The position numbers and the translations under genes were made by a program. Positions 1-9,283 of a stretch of DNA of 64,000 nucleotides are shown here, one piece after another. Each line of letters starts with the position of its first letter. The first letter of the stretch is position 1. The stretch covers positions 62,001 to 126,000 of the forward strand of contig NZ_CP063304.1 of the NCBI RefSeq assembly GCF_015159595.1, written 5' to 3'. This DNA is from Blautia liquoris (GTDB taxonomy: Bacteria; Bacillota; Clostridia; Lachnospirales; Lachnospiraceae). A model generated the notes under the pieces. That model saw nothing but the letters and a program-made list of their open reading frames with translations, did not search any database and was not told the DNA's origin.

Positions 1-10
1 AAAGTATATG

Positions 11-55
11 AATGCCGCATTGCATAAGACGGATTTTATGCAATGCGGTATTTTT
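11..55 (+). terminator. Intrinsic terminator of an upstream gene
   Basis: A 14-bp stem (positions 14-27 with 36-49) with an 8-nt loop is followed by a run of five T. It ends a gene lying left of the window. It also rules out an ATG at 43 as the start of the next gene, since that codon sits inside the 3' arm. Confidence 0.8.
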
Positions 56-120
56 GGATATACTATGATTATGAGGTCAAAGACATTTTTGACCTTATGA
101 AATTGGGAGGACGAAAACAT

Positions 121-2661
121 ATGAAAACAATGAAATTAAGGGATGGCTTTTACTGGGCCGGAATTGTGGACAAGAATTTGAAAGTCTTTGATATCATTAT
201 GACAACAGAATTTGGTACAACCTATAATTCCTACATTATGAAAACAAAGGGAAAGACAATCCTCTTTGATACGGCGAAAGAAGCTTTTTTTGATGAATAT
301 CTTAATAAATTAAAAAAGGAAGTTGATGTCACAGCTATTGATTATCTCATTGTGAGTCATACAGAACCAGATCATGCAGGATCAGTTGGGAAACTTTTGG
401 ATTTAAATCCACAGATCAAGGTCATAGCAACAGGATGTGCAATTGATTTCCTGAAAGAGATCACAAATCGCGAATTCTTCAGTATCGCAGTAAAAGACAA
501 TCAAGAGATGAAGATTGGCGATAAGACTTTGAAGTTCCTGATTGTCCCGAATCTCCACTGGCCGGATACGATGTATGTGTATATTGAAGAAGAACAGATT
601 CTGATAACCTGTGATTCCTTTGGCGCTCACTATGCCTTTGACGATGTTCTTGTGAGCAAGGTGACAGACCAGGAAGGTTATATGAGATCACTGAGGTATT
701 ATTTTGACTGTATTATGGGACCGTTTAAACCATATGTCCTGGATGCGCTTGATCGCATCAGGGATCTTGATTTGTCTATGATATGTACCGGGCACGGACC
801 GGTTCTGGATACAAAAATTGACTATATCCTGAATCTATACAAAGAATGGAGTAATGTTGTCAGTCCAAATACCAAAAAGACTGTCATCATGCCTTATGTG
901 AGTGCATATGGTTTTACTCGCCTTATGGCAGAAAAGATTGCGCAAGGAATTAAAGACAGCGGTGATATTGATGTCCGTACCTATGATATGGTGAATGCTG
1001 CAAGAGACAAGGTTTTAGAGGAACTTTTATATGCCGATGGAATTTTGTTTGGAACGCCGACAATTGTGGCAGATGCACTTTCTCCGATCTGGGATCTTAC
1101 GAGTGCAATGTCATCCGTGACACATGGGGGAAAGCTTGCCGGCGTTTTCGGGAGCTATGGATGGAGCGGCGAAGGAGTCCAAAACATCACAGAACGATTA
1201 AGACAGTTGAAGATGAAGGTTCTGGATCCGATCCGTGTTCGCTTTAATCCTAGCGAGGTGGAACAAATCGACGCCTATGAGTATGGATATAATTTTGGGT
1301 GTGTGCTTCAGGAAAAGGAGAATCCAAAGACAAAACAAGGTAGTGGAAAACTAGTGAAATGTCTAATATGTGGTGAAATCTTTGATTCATCCCTGGAAGT
1401 CTGTCCTGTCTGCGGAGCAGGCAAAGAAAATTTTGTACCAGTGGAAATAGGTACTACAACATATCGTAAAGACACGGATAATTATTATGTCATTCTGGGA
1501 AATGGTGCGGCAGGTTTAAGTGCTGCAAAGGAAATTCGTAAGCGCGATCAGACAGGGTCTGTTGTGATAGTATCAGAAGAAGCTTTCTGTACCTATAACC
1601 GGCCAATGCTGACGAAAGCACTTATGGCAGATATCAACGCAAACCAGATTGCAGTGGAAGATGAACGGTGGTATGAAGATCATAGGATATTCCAGGTTTT
1701 AGGGAAGAAGATAGAGTCCATCGATGTTGATAAGAAAGAGGTTGTCCTTTCCGATCAAAGCCGTCTGAAGTACACACGGCTGATCTATGCCCTGGGTTCA
1801 GAATGTTTTATGCCGCCATTTGCAGGAAGTGATAAACCTGAAGTTCTCACAATACGAAGAGTGACAGATACGCAGATGGTGACTTCATTGATGAAACATA
1901 CAAAGGAGGTTGTCGTAATTGGCGGCGGAGTACTGGGACTGGAGGCTGCATGGGAAATTAAAAAAACCGGATGCCAGGTGACTGTTCTGGAACTTGCTCC
2001 ACATCTGATGGGGCGTCAGCTTGACGATGAAGCAGGCGAGATGTTAAAGATAATCAGTGAAGGTCAGGGGATTCGGATCCATACGGGAGTATCGATCGCT
2101 GCAATTGAAGGTGATCAACATGTGACAGGTGTGAGACTTGATGATGGTTCGGTATATCCGGCACAGCTTGTGATTGTATCTTGCGGCGTCAGACCCAATA
2201 TTGCCCTTGCAAAAGAAGCAAAAATAGAGACAGACCGTTCCGTAATTGTGAATGAGAAGATGCAAACGAATATCCCGGATATTTATGCAGCCGGAGACTG
2301 TGCACAATATCAGGGTCAAAACTATGCAATATGGCCGCAGGCTCTTGAAGAAGGCAAGGTTGCCGGTGCCTGTGCCGCAGGAGATCCGGATATTAGCTAT
2401 GAACCGGAACTTCCTGCTCTTTCCTTCAATGGAATGAACACTTCGCTTTTTGCAATTGGAGATAATGGAAAGAATCCGAATCTGATCTACAAGACTTTGG
2501 AATTAAAGGACAGTGGAAAAAAACAATATCAAAAGTATTACTTCTTAAACAACCGCTTGTGTGGAGCGATTTTGATAGGAGACACGTCCAAAATTGCAGA
2601 AGTTACAGTTGCAGTGAATAAGAGAATGATCTTTCGTGAATTCGTAAATACGCAGCATTAA
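121..2661 (+). CDS. Flavodiiron protein fused to rubredoxin and NADH:rubredoxin reductase
   Basis: This 846-aa protein carries a full electron path from NADH to oxygen or NO. Residues 1-250 are the metallo-beta-lactamase-like diiron domain with the HTEPDH motif (H80, E82, D84, H85) and later ligands in NLHWPD, CDSFG and TGHGP. Residues 255-395 are a flavodoxin-like FMN domain. Residues 410-440 are a short rubredoxin-like knuckle (CLICG then CPVCG, 11 residues apart). Residues 455-846 are a two-dinucleotide-fold FAD/NADH reductase with GNGAAGLSA and GGGVLGLEAA. The family reduces O2 to water, or NO to N2O, in the cytoplasm of anaerobes. I chose the ATG at 121 because GGGAGG precedes it by about 10 nt; the longer frame starts inside a terminator. 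The order of domains is seen; the substrate preference is not. Confidence 0.93.
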   Translation: MKTMKLRDGFYWAGIVDKNLKVFDIIMTTEFGTTYNSYIMKTKGKTILFDTAKEAFFDEYLNKLKKEVDVTAIDYLIVSHTEPDHAGSVGKLLDLNPQIKVIATGCAIDFLKEITNREFFSIAVKDNQEMKIGDKTLKFLIVPNLHWPDTMYVYIEEEQILITCDSFGAHYAFDDVLVSKVTDQEGYMRSLRYYFDCIMGPFKPYVLDALDRIRDLDLSMICTGHGPVLDTKIDYILNLYKEWSNVVSPNTKKTVIMPYVSAYGFTRLMAEKIAQGIKDSGDIDVRTYDMVNAARDKVLEELLYADGILFGTPTIVADALSPIWDLTSAMSSVTHGGKLAGVFGSYGWSGEGVQNITERLRQLKMKVLDPIRVRFNPSEVEQIDAYEYGYNFGCVLQEKENPKTKQGSGKLVKCLICGEIFDSSLEVCPVCGAGKENFVPVEIGTTTYRKDTDNYYVILGNGAAGLSAAKEIRKRDQTGSVVIVSEEAFCTYNRPMLTKALMADINANQIAVEDERWYEDHRIFQVLGKKIESIDVDKKEVVLSDQSRLKYTRLIYALGSECFMPPFAGSDKPEVLTIRRVTDTQMVTSLMKHTKEVVVIGGGVLGLEAAWEIKKTGCQVTVLELAPHLMGRQLDDEAGEMLKIISEGQGIRIHTGVSIAAIEGDQHVTGVRLDDGSVYPAQLVIVSCGVRPNIALAKEAKIETDRSVIVNEKMQTNIPDIYAAGDCAQYQGQNYAIWPQALEEGKVAGACAAGDPDISYEPELPALSFNGMNTSLFAIGDNGKNPNLIYKTLELKDSGKKQYQKYYFLNNRLCGAILIGDTSKIAEVTVAVNKRMIFREFVNTQH

Positions 2662-2670
2662 CAATCAGGC

Positions 2671-2709
2671 CCTCACCATTTTGATTATCAAAATATGGTG
2701 AGGACTTTT
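2671..2709. terminator. Bidirectional terminator between convergent genes
   Basis: An inverted repeat (CCTCACCATTTTGA with its complement, about 2671-2684 and 2689-2703) lies between the convergent flavodiiron and DUF885 genes. T-rich sequence follows it on the plus strand. It probably serves both genes. Confidence 0.7.
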
Positions 2710-2711
2710 GC

Positions 2712-4454
2712 TTATGAGAGCATTTCCTTTTTCAGAATGGAAAATGGCATAGGACCCAGTTCAAGGATTTTTTGATGGAATTGTTTGAGATCAAAATCTT
2801 TTCCCTGCTGTTTTTTGCAGCCGTCTCGGATATCGAGAAAATTCAGGTATCCATAATAGTACTTCAGATAGTTCGCAGGTGTTTCCAGAATATACTGAAA
2901 TACCTCTCCTATGGTTCCTTTATCCGAGATCCCAAAGTTTGCAAGGTACTTTTCAACCTGCTGCTCGTTCCAGCCATGATAGTGAATGCCCACATCAAGG
3001 ATCGAATATAGAGCAAGATTCATCGAACGGTTTAGCCAGAGGATGCGGTTTTTATCTGGATTGCCATTGGCATAAGAGTAAGCATAGGATTCGATATATG
3101 TCGCCCAACCTTCTATGTAACCGCTTGGAGCATAGAGATGACGGATCAAAGGCGGATTGGTTTCTGAAAAGTATACTGTCTGATACAGATGCCCGGGGAA
3201 TCCCTCATGGGCCAGTGTGGTAAAAAGTTCGGTTCCGCGCATATTTGCCTGTGGGTTTATGTAGATGGCATTAGGTGTGTTAATATCCACAGGGGGAGTC
3301 AGGTAAAATGCAGGACTTGAAAACTCCTGAAGATCTTTATGGACGTATTTGACCTCATAAGGAGTTTTTGAAAGACGAGGAAAGTCTTTTTTCATGCAGT
3401 CCTGGAGTTCTTCCAATATTTCAGCGGGTTTTGCAGCCTCAGAAGCAGATACATCCGGTTCGATCAAAAGGGAGGGATTCTTCTTCAGCATCTGGCTCAT
3501 TTCCTTTGAATCTGCGACAAGTTGTGCAAGCAGCCGGCGCTCAAGTACTTCAATGCTGTCCTCAGTTCCCACCTGCGTGCGAAGAAGGTAAAGGTAGTAG
3601 GACTTCCCGCCTGGATAGTAGGAGAGTCCATTATTATTGACACCGCTTCCTTTTAATTGTGTGATTCCATCAATCAGCTGCTGATATGCGGGGATAACTT
3701 TTCCGACAATCAGCTTATTGTGCAAAGCCTGACAGGATGATCGCTCTTCTTTGCTCATCTGTTTCATATTTTGGATTTTTTCATTGAAAACTGGAATTAG
3801 GTAGTTTTCATCCGGTCGATCAATAAAGGCAAGACACTGAGCAATAACTCTCTCAGCTGCTTTGTCATTCATAAAAAGACCGCGTTTCGATTTTTCCTCT
3901 TCCAGTTTAAGAATTTTTTGAAAATAATCTGGCAGCGTTTTCAAAAGGTGAAGATAATCGAGGACGTCCTGTTTGCTGCGAAACGTGTATTCTGCAAGAA
4001 GTACGGGCAGCTGAGCCTGAACACCCAGGGAGGGACTCAAAGGGTCCTGAAGATACCATGCATCAGGACAATCCAGCCCTGCTTTACAGTTTTGTTTCAA
4101 AATTAAAAGCGTCAGGCGATTTTGTTTTGAAAGACGCTTTGGATTGAAAGAAGAGAGTACAGCGTTCTGATTTTCCATAGCAGCCTGATAAGATGAGGGA
4201 TCTCCATGTGGAACTGAACCAAATGTGATGGGATAATCAGAGATATCACATGAATCCGGATCTGCAAGCGTGTAGTGAAGATTAATGGTAGATGAGCTGA
4301 CCTCTGAACGAAATAAATTATCCGTGAAAGAATCGAATTTTTTATTTTCTGAATAAAAACCGGGGACAACCATGAGAGCCAGCAGCAACAGCAAAAGAAC
4401 CGGAGTAAGAAAGAGCAGGACATGACGTTTTTTTCCGTGGAAAGGGTTTTTCAT
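2712..4454 (-). CDS. DUF885 family membrane-anchored putative peptidase
   Basis: The protein has 580 aa. Residues 1-32 hold a basic start and one long hydrophobic stretch, so it is anchored in or exported across the membrane. The central region has the DUF885 hallmark HEGFPGH (about residue 415), a form of the HExxH zinc-peptidase motif, plus a downstream GYIEGWATYIE segment that would supply the third ligand. DUF885 proteins are thought to be zinc metallopeptidases; the substrate is unknown. A GTG three codons upstream is possible, but AAAGGA lies only 3 nt from it, so the ATG at 4454 fits better. It is transcribed alone, convergent with the flavodiiron gene and divergent from the lipoprotein gene. 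Confidence 0.82.
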   Translation of the reverse strand: MKNPFHGKKRHVLLFLTPVLLLLLLALMVVPGFYSENKKFDSFTDNLFRSEVSSSTINLHYTLADPDSCDISDYPITFGSVPHGDPSSYQAAMENQNAVLSSFNPKRLSKQNRLTLLILKQNCKAGLDCPDAWYLQDPLSPSLGVQAQLPVLLAEYTFRSKQDVLDYLHLLKTLPDYFQKILKLEEEKSKRGLFMNDKAAERVIAQCLAFIDRPDENYLIPVFNEKIQNMKQMSKEERSSCQALHNKLIVGKVIPAYQQLIDGITQLKGSGVNNNGLSYYPGGKSYYLYLLRTQVGTEDSIEVLERRLLAQLVADSKEMSQMLKKNPSLLIEPDVSASEAAKPAEILEELQDCMKKDFPRLSKTPYEVKYVHKDLQEFSSPAFYLTPPVDINTPNAIYINPQANMRGTELFTTLAHEGFPGHLYQTVYFSETNPPLIRHLYAPSGYIEGWATYIESYAYSYANGNPDKNRILWLNRSMNLALYSILDVGIHYHGWNEQQVEKYLANFGISDKGTIGEVFQYILETPANYLKYYYGYLNFLDIRDGCKKQQGKDFDLKQFHQKILELGPMPFSILKKEMLS

Positions 4455-4509
4455 AAAACACACATTTCCTTTCGAATGACTCTTTAAAATAGTTTATGTG
4501 TGAAGATCA

Positions 4510-4538
4510 TTGGAAAGTACAAAAAGATGTGATATGAT
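4510..4538 (+). promoter_or_regulatory. Sigma-A type promoter of the lipoprotein-trxB unit
   Basis: TTGGAA (4510-4515) and TATGAT (4533-4538) are separated by exactly 17 nt, and a purine-rich leader follows. The site overlaps upstream ATG codons in the lipoprotein frame, which supports starting that gene at the TTG at 4576. Confidence 0.6.
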
Positions 4539-4575
4539 ACAAGGTAGAAAGGCTATGAGTAAAGGAGGTATTTGG

Positions 4576-5850
4576 TTGAAGCGTTATGTTTTGATAATCG
4601 CACTGCTCACTGCATTAACCTTTGCCGGGTGTAAAGAAAAAAAAGAAGAAATACCTATCGCGGCGAACTCATCGTCCAGCCTGGATGATGAAGATCCTAG
4701 CGATGACCTCGATGAAGAACTTCCCGGAGAAGACATACCGGAGTATGATGTAAAACTTCCCGGGAAGCTGTCAACATTTACCTTTGCAATATGGGGTGAA
4801 ACATATAAACTTCCCGAGACTTTTGAGGAATTTACAAAACGTGGATGGGAGTACAAAGGAGATGAAACAGCTAAGCTGGGAGCTGAATCTTATGTGGAAG
4901 ATGAAGTGTTTGAACAGGAGGGAAATCTTATTACTGCTGATTTGATGAATTTGGAGACAGAACAAAAAAACATTTCGCAATGTTATATTGCGGGGATTCA
5001 TGTGGATGCATCAAATTCAAAAAGTCAGGGCATATTTATTAACCTCCCAGGCGGAATTGTATTTCAAAAGTCAGTTGAAGAGGATGTAACGGCAGCCTAC
5101 GGATCACCGGTTGACCGATATGAAGAAAGCGGTTCTATCCTTCTGACTTATGAGTACGCAATGAACAGCAGGGTAAAGATGAGATTCGATCAGGAGACGA
5201 AAGCCCTGATAGCTTTGGACATACAGAATTTTCGTAATCCGGAAGGAGAAGAGGACCTGAAGAATGTCAGTGACACGGTAACGCCGGAGGTTCAGGCATA
5301 TCAGACTCCGGAAGCTTTGGGAACCCGCCTCGATGAATTTGTTGTAAATTACGATGAGGCTTTTTATCGCCTTCCCGCCCCTGTATCCAGTTTTCTGGAT
5401 AACGGATGGAGATTGGATGAGGAAGGCTCAGACGAGGCGATAAAATCGGCGAAATACGGATATGTCACTCTCTTGAAGAATGATCAGAAGGTCTATGCTG
5501 TTGTATATAATTATGGAAGTGATGCCACAGTAATTAAGAACTGTTTTGTCACAACACTGTATGGTGATTTGGATACTACAAAGATACGCATAGAGGCTGC
5601 GGACGGAATTACACTTGGGACAGACGAGGAGGAACTTCTTCAAAAAACTGCGGACGAACCGTATGAAAAGAGAGAAGATAAGGATAACGGATATGATATC
5701 TACACATTCTATGTAGATGACAGAAAGTCCGATTATACGCAGATTACTGTAGATCAAAAGCTTCATCTTGTGAGGCAGATCAAAGTGGTTCATAATAAGG
5801 ATGTTCCTGAAGAAACAGACAATACGGATAATCCGGGTACTGCAAGTTAG
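4576..5850 (+). CDS. Lipoprotein with two copies of an unnamed repeat domain
   Basis: This 424-aa protein starts at a TTG 7 nt after GGAGG. A short signal peptide ends in a lipobox (TFAGC), so it should be a lipoprotein on the outer face of the membrane. An acidic Asp/Glu-Pro linker follows. Two regions look related: about residues 70-190 and 255-420. Each begins with a phenylalanine-rich strand, then Y(K/R)LP, a run of 10-14 residues, and (R/N)GW, followed by beta-rich sequence. I do not recognise the domain. The trxB start is only 18 nt downstream, so the two are likely co-transcribed. A link to exported thiol chemistry is conceivable, but the protein has few cysteines apart from the lipidated one. 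Confidence 0.75.
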   Translation: MKRYVLIIALLTALTFAGCKEKKEEIPIAANSSSSLDDEDPSDDLDEELPGEDIPEYDVKLPGKLSTFTFAIWGETYKLPETFEEFTKRGWEYKGDETAKLGAESYVEDEVFEQEGNLITADLMNLETEQKNISQCYIAGIHVDASNSKSQGIFINLPGGIVFQKSVEEDVTAAYGSPVDRYEESGSILLTYEYAMNSRVKMRFDQETKALIALDIQNFRNPEGEEDLKNVSDTVTPEVQAYQTPEALGTRLDEFVVNYDEAFYRLPAPVSSFLDNGWRLDEEGSDEAIKSAKYGYVTLLKNDQKVYAVVYNYGSDATVIKNCFVTTLYGDLDTTKIRIEAADGITLGTDEEELLQKTADEPYEKREDKDNGYDIYTFYVDDRKSDYTQITVDQKLHLVRQIKVVHNKDVPEETDNTDNPGTAS

Positions 5851-5868
5851 ATCGAAAGGAGAGATGAC

Positions 5869-6789
5869 ATGAATAAAATATATGACTTAATTATTATAGG
5901 ATCCGGCCCTGCAGGTTTAAGTGCTGCAATCTATGCTCAGAGGGCGAAATTATCTACAATTATAATTGAAGCGAATTATATTAGTGGCGGGCAGATCGTC
6001 GACACTTATGAGGTAGATAATTATCCGGGACTGCCGGGAATCAGTGGAATGGATTTAAGTACGACATTGCGTGAACATGCGGAGAAGATGGGAAGCGAGT
6101 TTGTTACAGACGAAGTCAGAAGCTTGCTTCTTGAGGGAAAAGTCAAGACGGTTGTGACAAAGAATACGAAGTATCAGGCAAAAACTGTTCTTCTTGCCAC
6201 AGGAGCAAAACACCGGAAGCTTGGTGTTTTGGGAGAAGAGAAATTTACAGGAAGCGGGGTATCATACTGTGCCACCTGTGACGGTGCCTTTTTTAAGGAT
6301 AAGACAGTAGCAGTTGTGGGCGGCGGAGATGTAGCAGTGGAAGATGCCATATTTCTTGCCAGAATCTGCGAGAAGGTCTACCTTATCCACAGGAGAGATG
6401 AACTGCGTGCGGCTAAAATTCTTCAGGACAATCTGTTTGCCCAGAAAAATATCGAAATCATATGGGACAGTGTTGTAAATCGAATTGACGGTGATTTCCA
6501 GGTGAAGAGCATATTGGTAGAAAATGTGAAGACAAAGGAGATACATGATCTTAAAGTAAGCGGCTGTTTTATCGCTGTGGGAATTGTACCAAACAGCGAT
6601 CTGGTGAAAGATCAGTTAAAGTTAGATCAGGGGGGGTATATCGAAGCAGAAGAAGACGGCGTTACCAGTATTCCGGGTGTGTTCGCAGCAGGTGATGTGA
6701 GAACAAAACTGCTCAGGCAGATTATCACTGCAGCATCAGATGGGGCGAACTGTATAACGTCACTTCAAAATTATCTGTTGCGTGAATAA
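5869..6789 (+). CDS. trxB: Thioredoxin reductase
   Basis: The 306-aa flavoprotein uses NADPH to reduce thioredoxin in the cytoplasm. It shows the N-terminal FAD fold (GSGPAGLSAAIYA), the redox-active CATC pair around residue 135, the NADPH fold (GGGDVAVEDA) and the C-terminal FAD motif (GVFAAGDVR). Length is normal for low-molecular-weight bacterial TrxB. A strong AAAGGAG site precedes the ATG. It follows the lipoprotein gene at 18 nt. No thioredoxin gene is adjacent. Confidence 0.95.
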   Translation: MNKIYDLIIIGSGPAGLSAAIYAQRAKLSTIIIEANYISGGQIVDTYEVDNYPGLPGISGMDLSTTLREHAEKMGSEFVTDEVRSLLLEGKVKTVVTKNTKYQAKTVLLATGAKHRKLGVLGEEKFTGSGVSYCATCDGAFFKDKTVAVVGGGDVAVEDAIFLARICEKVYLIHRRDELRAAKILQDNLFAQKNIEIIWDSVVNRIDGDFQVKSILVENVKTKEIHDLKVSGCFIAVGIVPNSDLVKDQLKLDQGGYIEAEEDGVTSIPGVFAAGDVRTKLLRQIITAASDGANCITSLQNYLLRE

Positions 6790-7164
6790 TTAAGATGTCA
6801 GAATTGTATTTAATTGTGTGGATTAGACATTGTGCACAATGTTTGGCGGAAATTGTCGAAAGGCATTTTTCCGCCAGAATTATACCACAAAGTTATCCAC
6901 ATAATCAAAAGCCGCAAGTTAGCTGAAAATAGAGTTATACACTGAGTTATCCACATTCTCCACCGCAAAAGAGGATAAAGATGAGATTTACATAAGAATT
7001 TCTGAGAACGAGTGTTTTGTAGAGAATTTATAAATCGTCATGAAATCAAAAAAAAATGAGTAAATCCCTTGACTTTCGAGAAATCAAAAAACGAAATATA
7101 TTTCCAAAAAATGGCGGAAATATCCTAAAATCAATAAACAATTCAGACTATTCAGCGAATTTTT
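6790..7164. other. Non-coding stretch with DnaA-box-like sites and palindromes
   Basis: No gene fits this interval between convergent trxB and the ATPase operon. It holds two perfect TTATCCACA nonamers (6893-6901 and 6947-6955, same strand). It also has two one-mismatch versions (6817-6825 on the minus strand, and 6935-6943), all within 140 nt. A perfect 16-bp palindrome lies at 6827-6842, and a hairpin built on TGGCGGAAA lies at 6844-6875. TGGCGGAAAT recurs at 7112. DnaA boxes outside the origin can titrate DnaA or regulate replication. No dnaA or other origin gene is present, so oriC is unlikely. Confidence 0.5.
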
Positions 7165-7197
7165 AAAAGAAGCGCTACCTTGAAAGGTAACGCTTCT
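7165..7197 (-). terminator. Terminator of the V/A-ATPase operon
   Basis: On the minus strand, a stem AGAAGCGTTACCTT with its near-complement lies directly after the subunit D stop. It is followed by TTTTAAAAATT. The stem has one mismatch and a short loop. Confidence 0.75.
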
Positions 7198-7199
7198 AT

Positions 7200-7826
7200 C
7201 TATCGTTCTTTTGCCTGTTTCATTTTTTTGATAACTTTCAGTCTTGTGAATTCTTCTCGCTCTTTTTCTTCCAGAGCATCCGAGATATCCTTTGTCAGAG
7301 TCACGTAATGAGGAATGGTTATATTTTTAAGAGCATTCGCACGTTTTTGTGTCTTTTTAATAGCAACAGCCAGACGATATGCCGAGTTTTCAATCATGGA
7401 CAAGCGGATCGTCAGGTTTTTTACTTTTTCAAATGCAATTCTTGCCTCATCTAAGGATTCCCAGGTGTTATAATATGCATATGTCGGGTTTTGACCATCA
7501 GGATCAGACTGAACCAGTGGAATTTCAACACCCATGATGCTTCGCGTCTTAATTCGTATCGAGTCTTCGACAGGAACTGTATTGGAGATGGACTGTACAT
7601 TATTGATTCCATTTTCTATATTTGCATTCTGGAGGGAGGCGTAAGCCTCACGGAAGGTTACATCAATCTGAGACTGAATTTCCCTGGCCTGATCAATCAG
7701 GTTCATCATTTCTCTAATCAGAATATTACGTTTTCTGTCCATCAGATCATAGCCCATACGTGACAGAGATAAAGAGTTCTTAGCCAGTATCAGATTTCCC
7801 TTAGTGGGAAATGTATTCGGATCCAT
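7200..7826 (-). CDS. ntpD: V/A-type ATPase subunit D
   Basis: The 208-aa central rotor-stalk subunit couples rotation between the A3B3 head and the membrane ring. The sequence opens with the family pattern FPTKGNL..LK-like (here NTFPTKGNLILAKN) and has long N- and C-terminal helices with a basic coiled-coil end. It is the last gene of the operon, 18 nt after subunit B. AAAGGAGG lies 7 nt before the ATG. Confidence 0.93.
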   Translation of the reverse strand: MDPNTFPTKGNLILAKNSLSLSRMGYDLMDRKRNILIREMMNLIDQAREIQSQIDVTFREAYASLQNANIENGINNVQSISNTVPVEDSIRIKTRSIMGVEIPLVQSDPDGQNPTYAYYNTWESLDEARIAFEKVKNLTIRLSMIENSAYRLAVAIKKTQKRANALKNITIPHYVTLTKDISDALEEKEREEFTRLKVIKKMKQAKER

Positions 7827-7844
7827 AGAATCCCTCCTTTCCGA

Positions 7845-9266
7845 TTATATATGATCTTCGTCAGTTTTGGACTGCTTGTCTGAACCAGTTTCGGCGGGGG
7901 TATAATACTTATCCAGAATCTTTGTATCAATACGATCGAGTTCCTCCCTGGGAAGCATACCCAGAAGTTTCCAGCCAATATCCAGCGTTTCCTCAATAGA
8001 TCTGTTTTCTTCCTTGCCCTGTCCGATAAATTCGTGTTCAAAGGTGTTTCCGAAGTTCAAGTACTGTTTATCTGTTGGTGATAGTTCATCTTCACCAATT
8101 ACAGAAGCGAGTGCTCTTGCATCGCCTACCTTTGCATAACAGGAGAACAATTGATTGGATACATCCTGATGATCTTCTCTGGTGTAACCCTCTCCGATAC
8201 CGTCTTTCATAAGTCGTGAAAGAGAAGGCAGCACACTGATAGGCGGATAAACAGACTGCCCATGCAGCTGGCGGTCCAGAACAATTTGGCCTTCGGTGAT
8301 ATAACCGGTAAGGTCAGGGATCGGGTGGGTAATATCATCATTTGGCATGGTCAGGATCGGAATCTGCGTGACAGATCCCTCCTTGCCTCTTACGATACCT
8401 GCACGCTCATAAAGACTTGCCAGATCAGAGTATAGATAACCGGGATAGCCTTTACGTGAAGGAATTTCACCTTTTGAAGAAGAAACTTCACGCATAGCCT
8501 CGCAGTAGGAGGTAATGTCAGTAAGGATAACAAGAATATGCATACCTTTTTCGAATGCCAGATATTCTGCCGCAGTAAGTGCAAGCTTTGGCGTTACAAG
8601 ACGCTCCACCACAGGATCATTTGCCAGATTCAAAAACATAACAACGTGATCCGATGCACCGCTCTCCTCAAAAGTACGGCGGAAGAATTCTGCCACATCA
8701 TATTTAACACCCATTGCTGCGAATACGATTCCAAAGTTCTCATTGTTGTCATCACCTAAAGATGCCTGCTGTACAATCTGAGCGGCAAGATCATCGTGAG
8801 GAAGTCCGTTTCCTGAGAAGATTGGAAGTTTCTGCCCGCGAATTAGCGTTGTAAGACCATCAATAGCGGAAATTCCTGTACGGATATAATTCCTGGGGTA
8901 TTGGCGGGCAACAGGATTTAACGGAAAACCATTGATATCCGCTTTATAATCGGACTCAATCGGTCCGAGAGCGTCAATCGGGTTTCCAATACCGTCAAAG
9001 GTTCTTCCGAGGATATCCTCAGAAAGAGCAATTTCCATTGGATGGCCGGTGAGACGAGTGTGGGTATTCTTAAGAGACATATTTTGTGTTCCCTCGAATA
9101 CCTGTATGATTGCCTTATCTTCGTAGATAGCCTCAATACGGCCCAGTTTTTTTGTTTCATGACCAACATTGAATTCTACAATTTCTTGGTAGAATGCGCC
9201 TTTAACACCTTCTAAGACCACGAGGGGCCCATTAATTTCACTTAAACCTAAATATTCAATTGCCAT
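7845..9266 (-). CDS. ntpB: V/A-type ATPase subunit B
   Basis: The 473-aa non-catalytic nucleotide-binding-type subunit alternates with subunit A in the head. It has the beta-barrel start, [17 protein letters not shown] (the degenerate P-loop typical of B subunits) and the SYPxxP-region equivalents. The C-terminal tail is acidic and polar. The ATG at 9266 follows AGGAGGGG. It lies 17 nt after subunit A in the same transcript. Confidence 0.95.
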   Translation of the reverse strand: MAIEYLGLSEINGPLVVLEGVKGAFYQEIVEFNVGHETKKLGRIEAIYEDKAIIQVFEGTQNMSLKNTHTRLTGHPMEIALSEDILGRTFDGIGNPIDALGPIESDYKADINGFPLNPVARQYPRNYIRTGISAIDGLTTLIRGQKLPIFSGNGLPHDDLAAQIVQQASLGDDNNENFGIVFAAMGVKYDVAEFFRRTFEESGASDHVVMFLNLANDPVVERLVTPKLALTAAEYLAFEKGMHILVILTDITSYCEAMREVSSSKGEIPSRKGYPGYLYSDLASLYERAGIVRGKEGSVTQIPILTMPNDDITHPIPDLTGYITEGQIVLDRQLHGQSVYPPISVLPSLSRLMKDGIGEGYTREDHQDVSNQLFSCYAKVGDARALASVIGEDELSPTDKQYLNFGNTFEHEFIGQGKEENRSIEETLDIGWKLLGMLPREELDRIDTKILDKYYTPAETGSDKQSKTDEDHI

Positions 9267-9283
9267 AGGAATTCATCCCCTCC

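Noticed and set aside
43-120. N-terminal extension of the flavodiiron protein
   Set aside because: The start lies inside a terminator hairpin, and a GGGAGG site points to the ATG at 121.
6790-7164. Chromosomal origin oriC
   Set aside because: DnaA boxes are present, but no dnaA, dnaN, rpmH or similar gene flanks the region, and the neighbouring genes converge.
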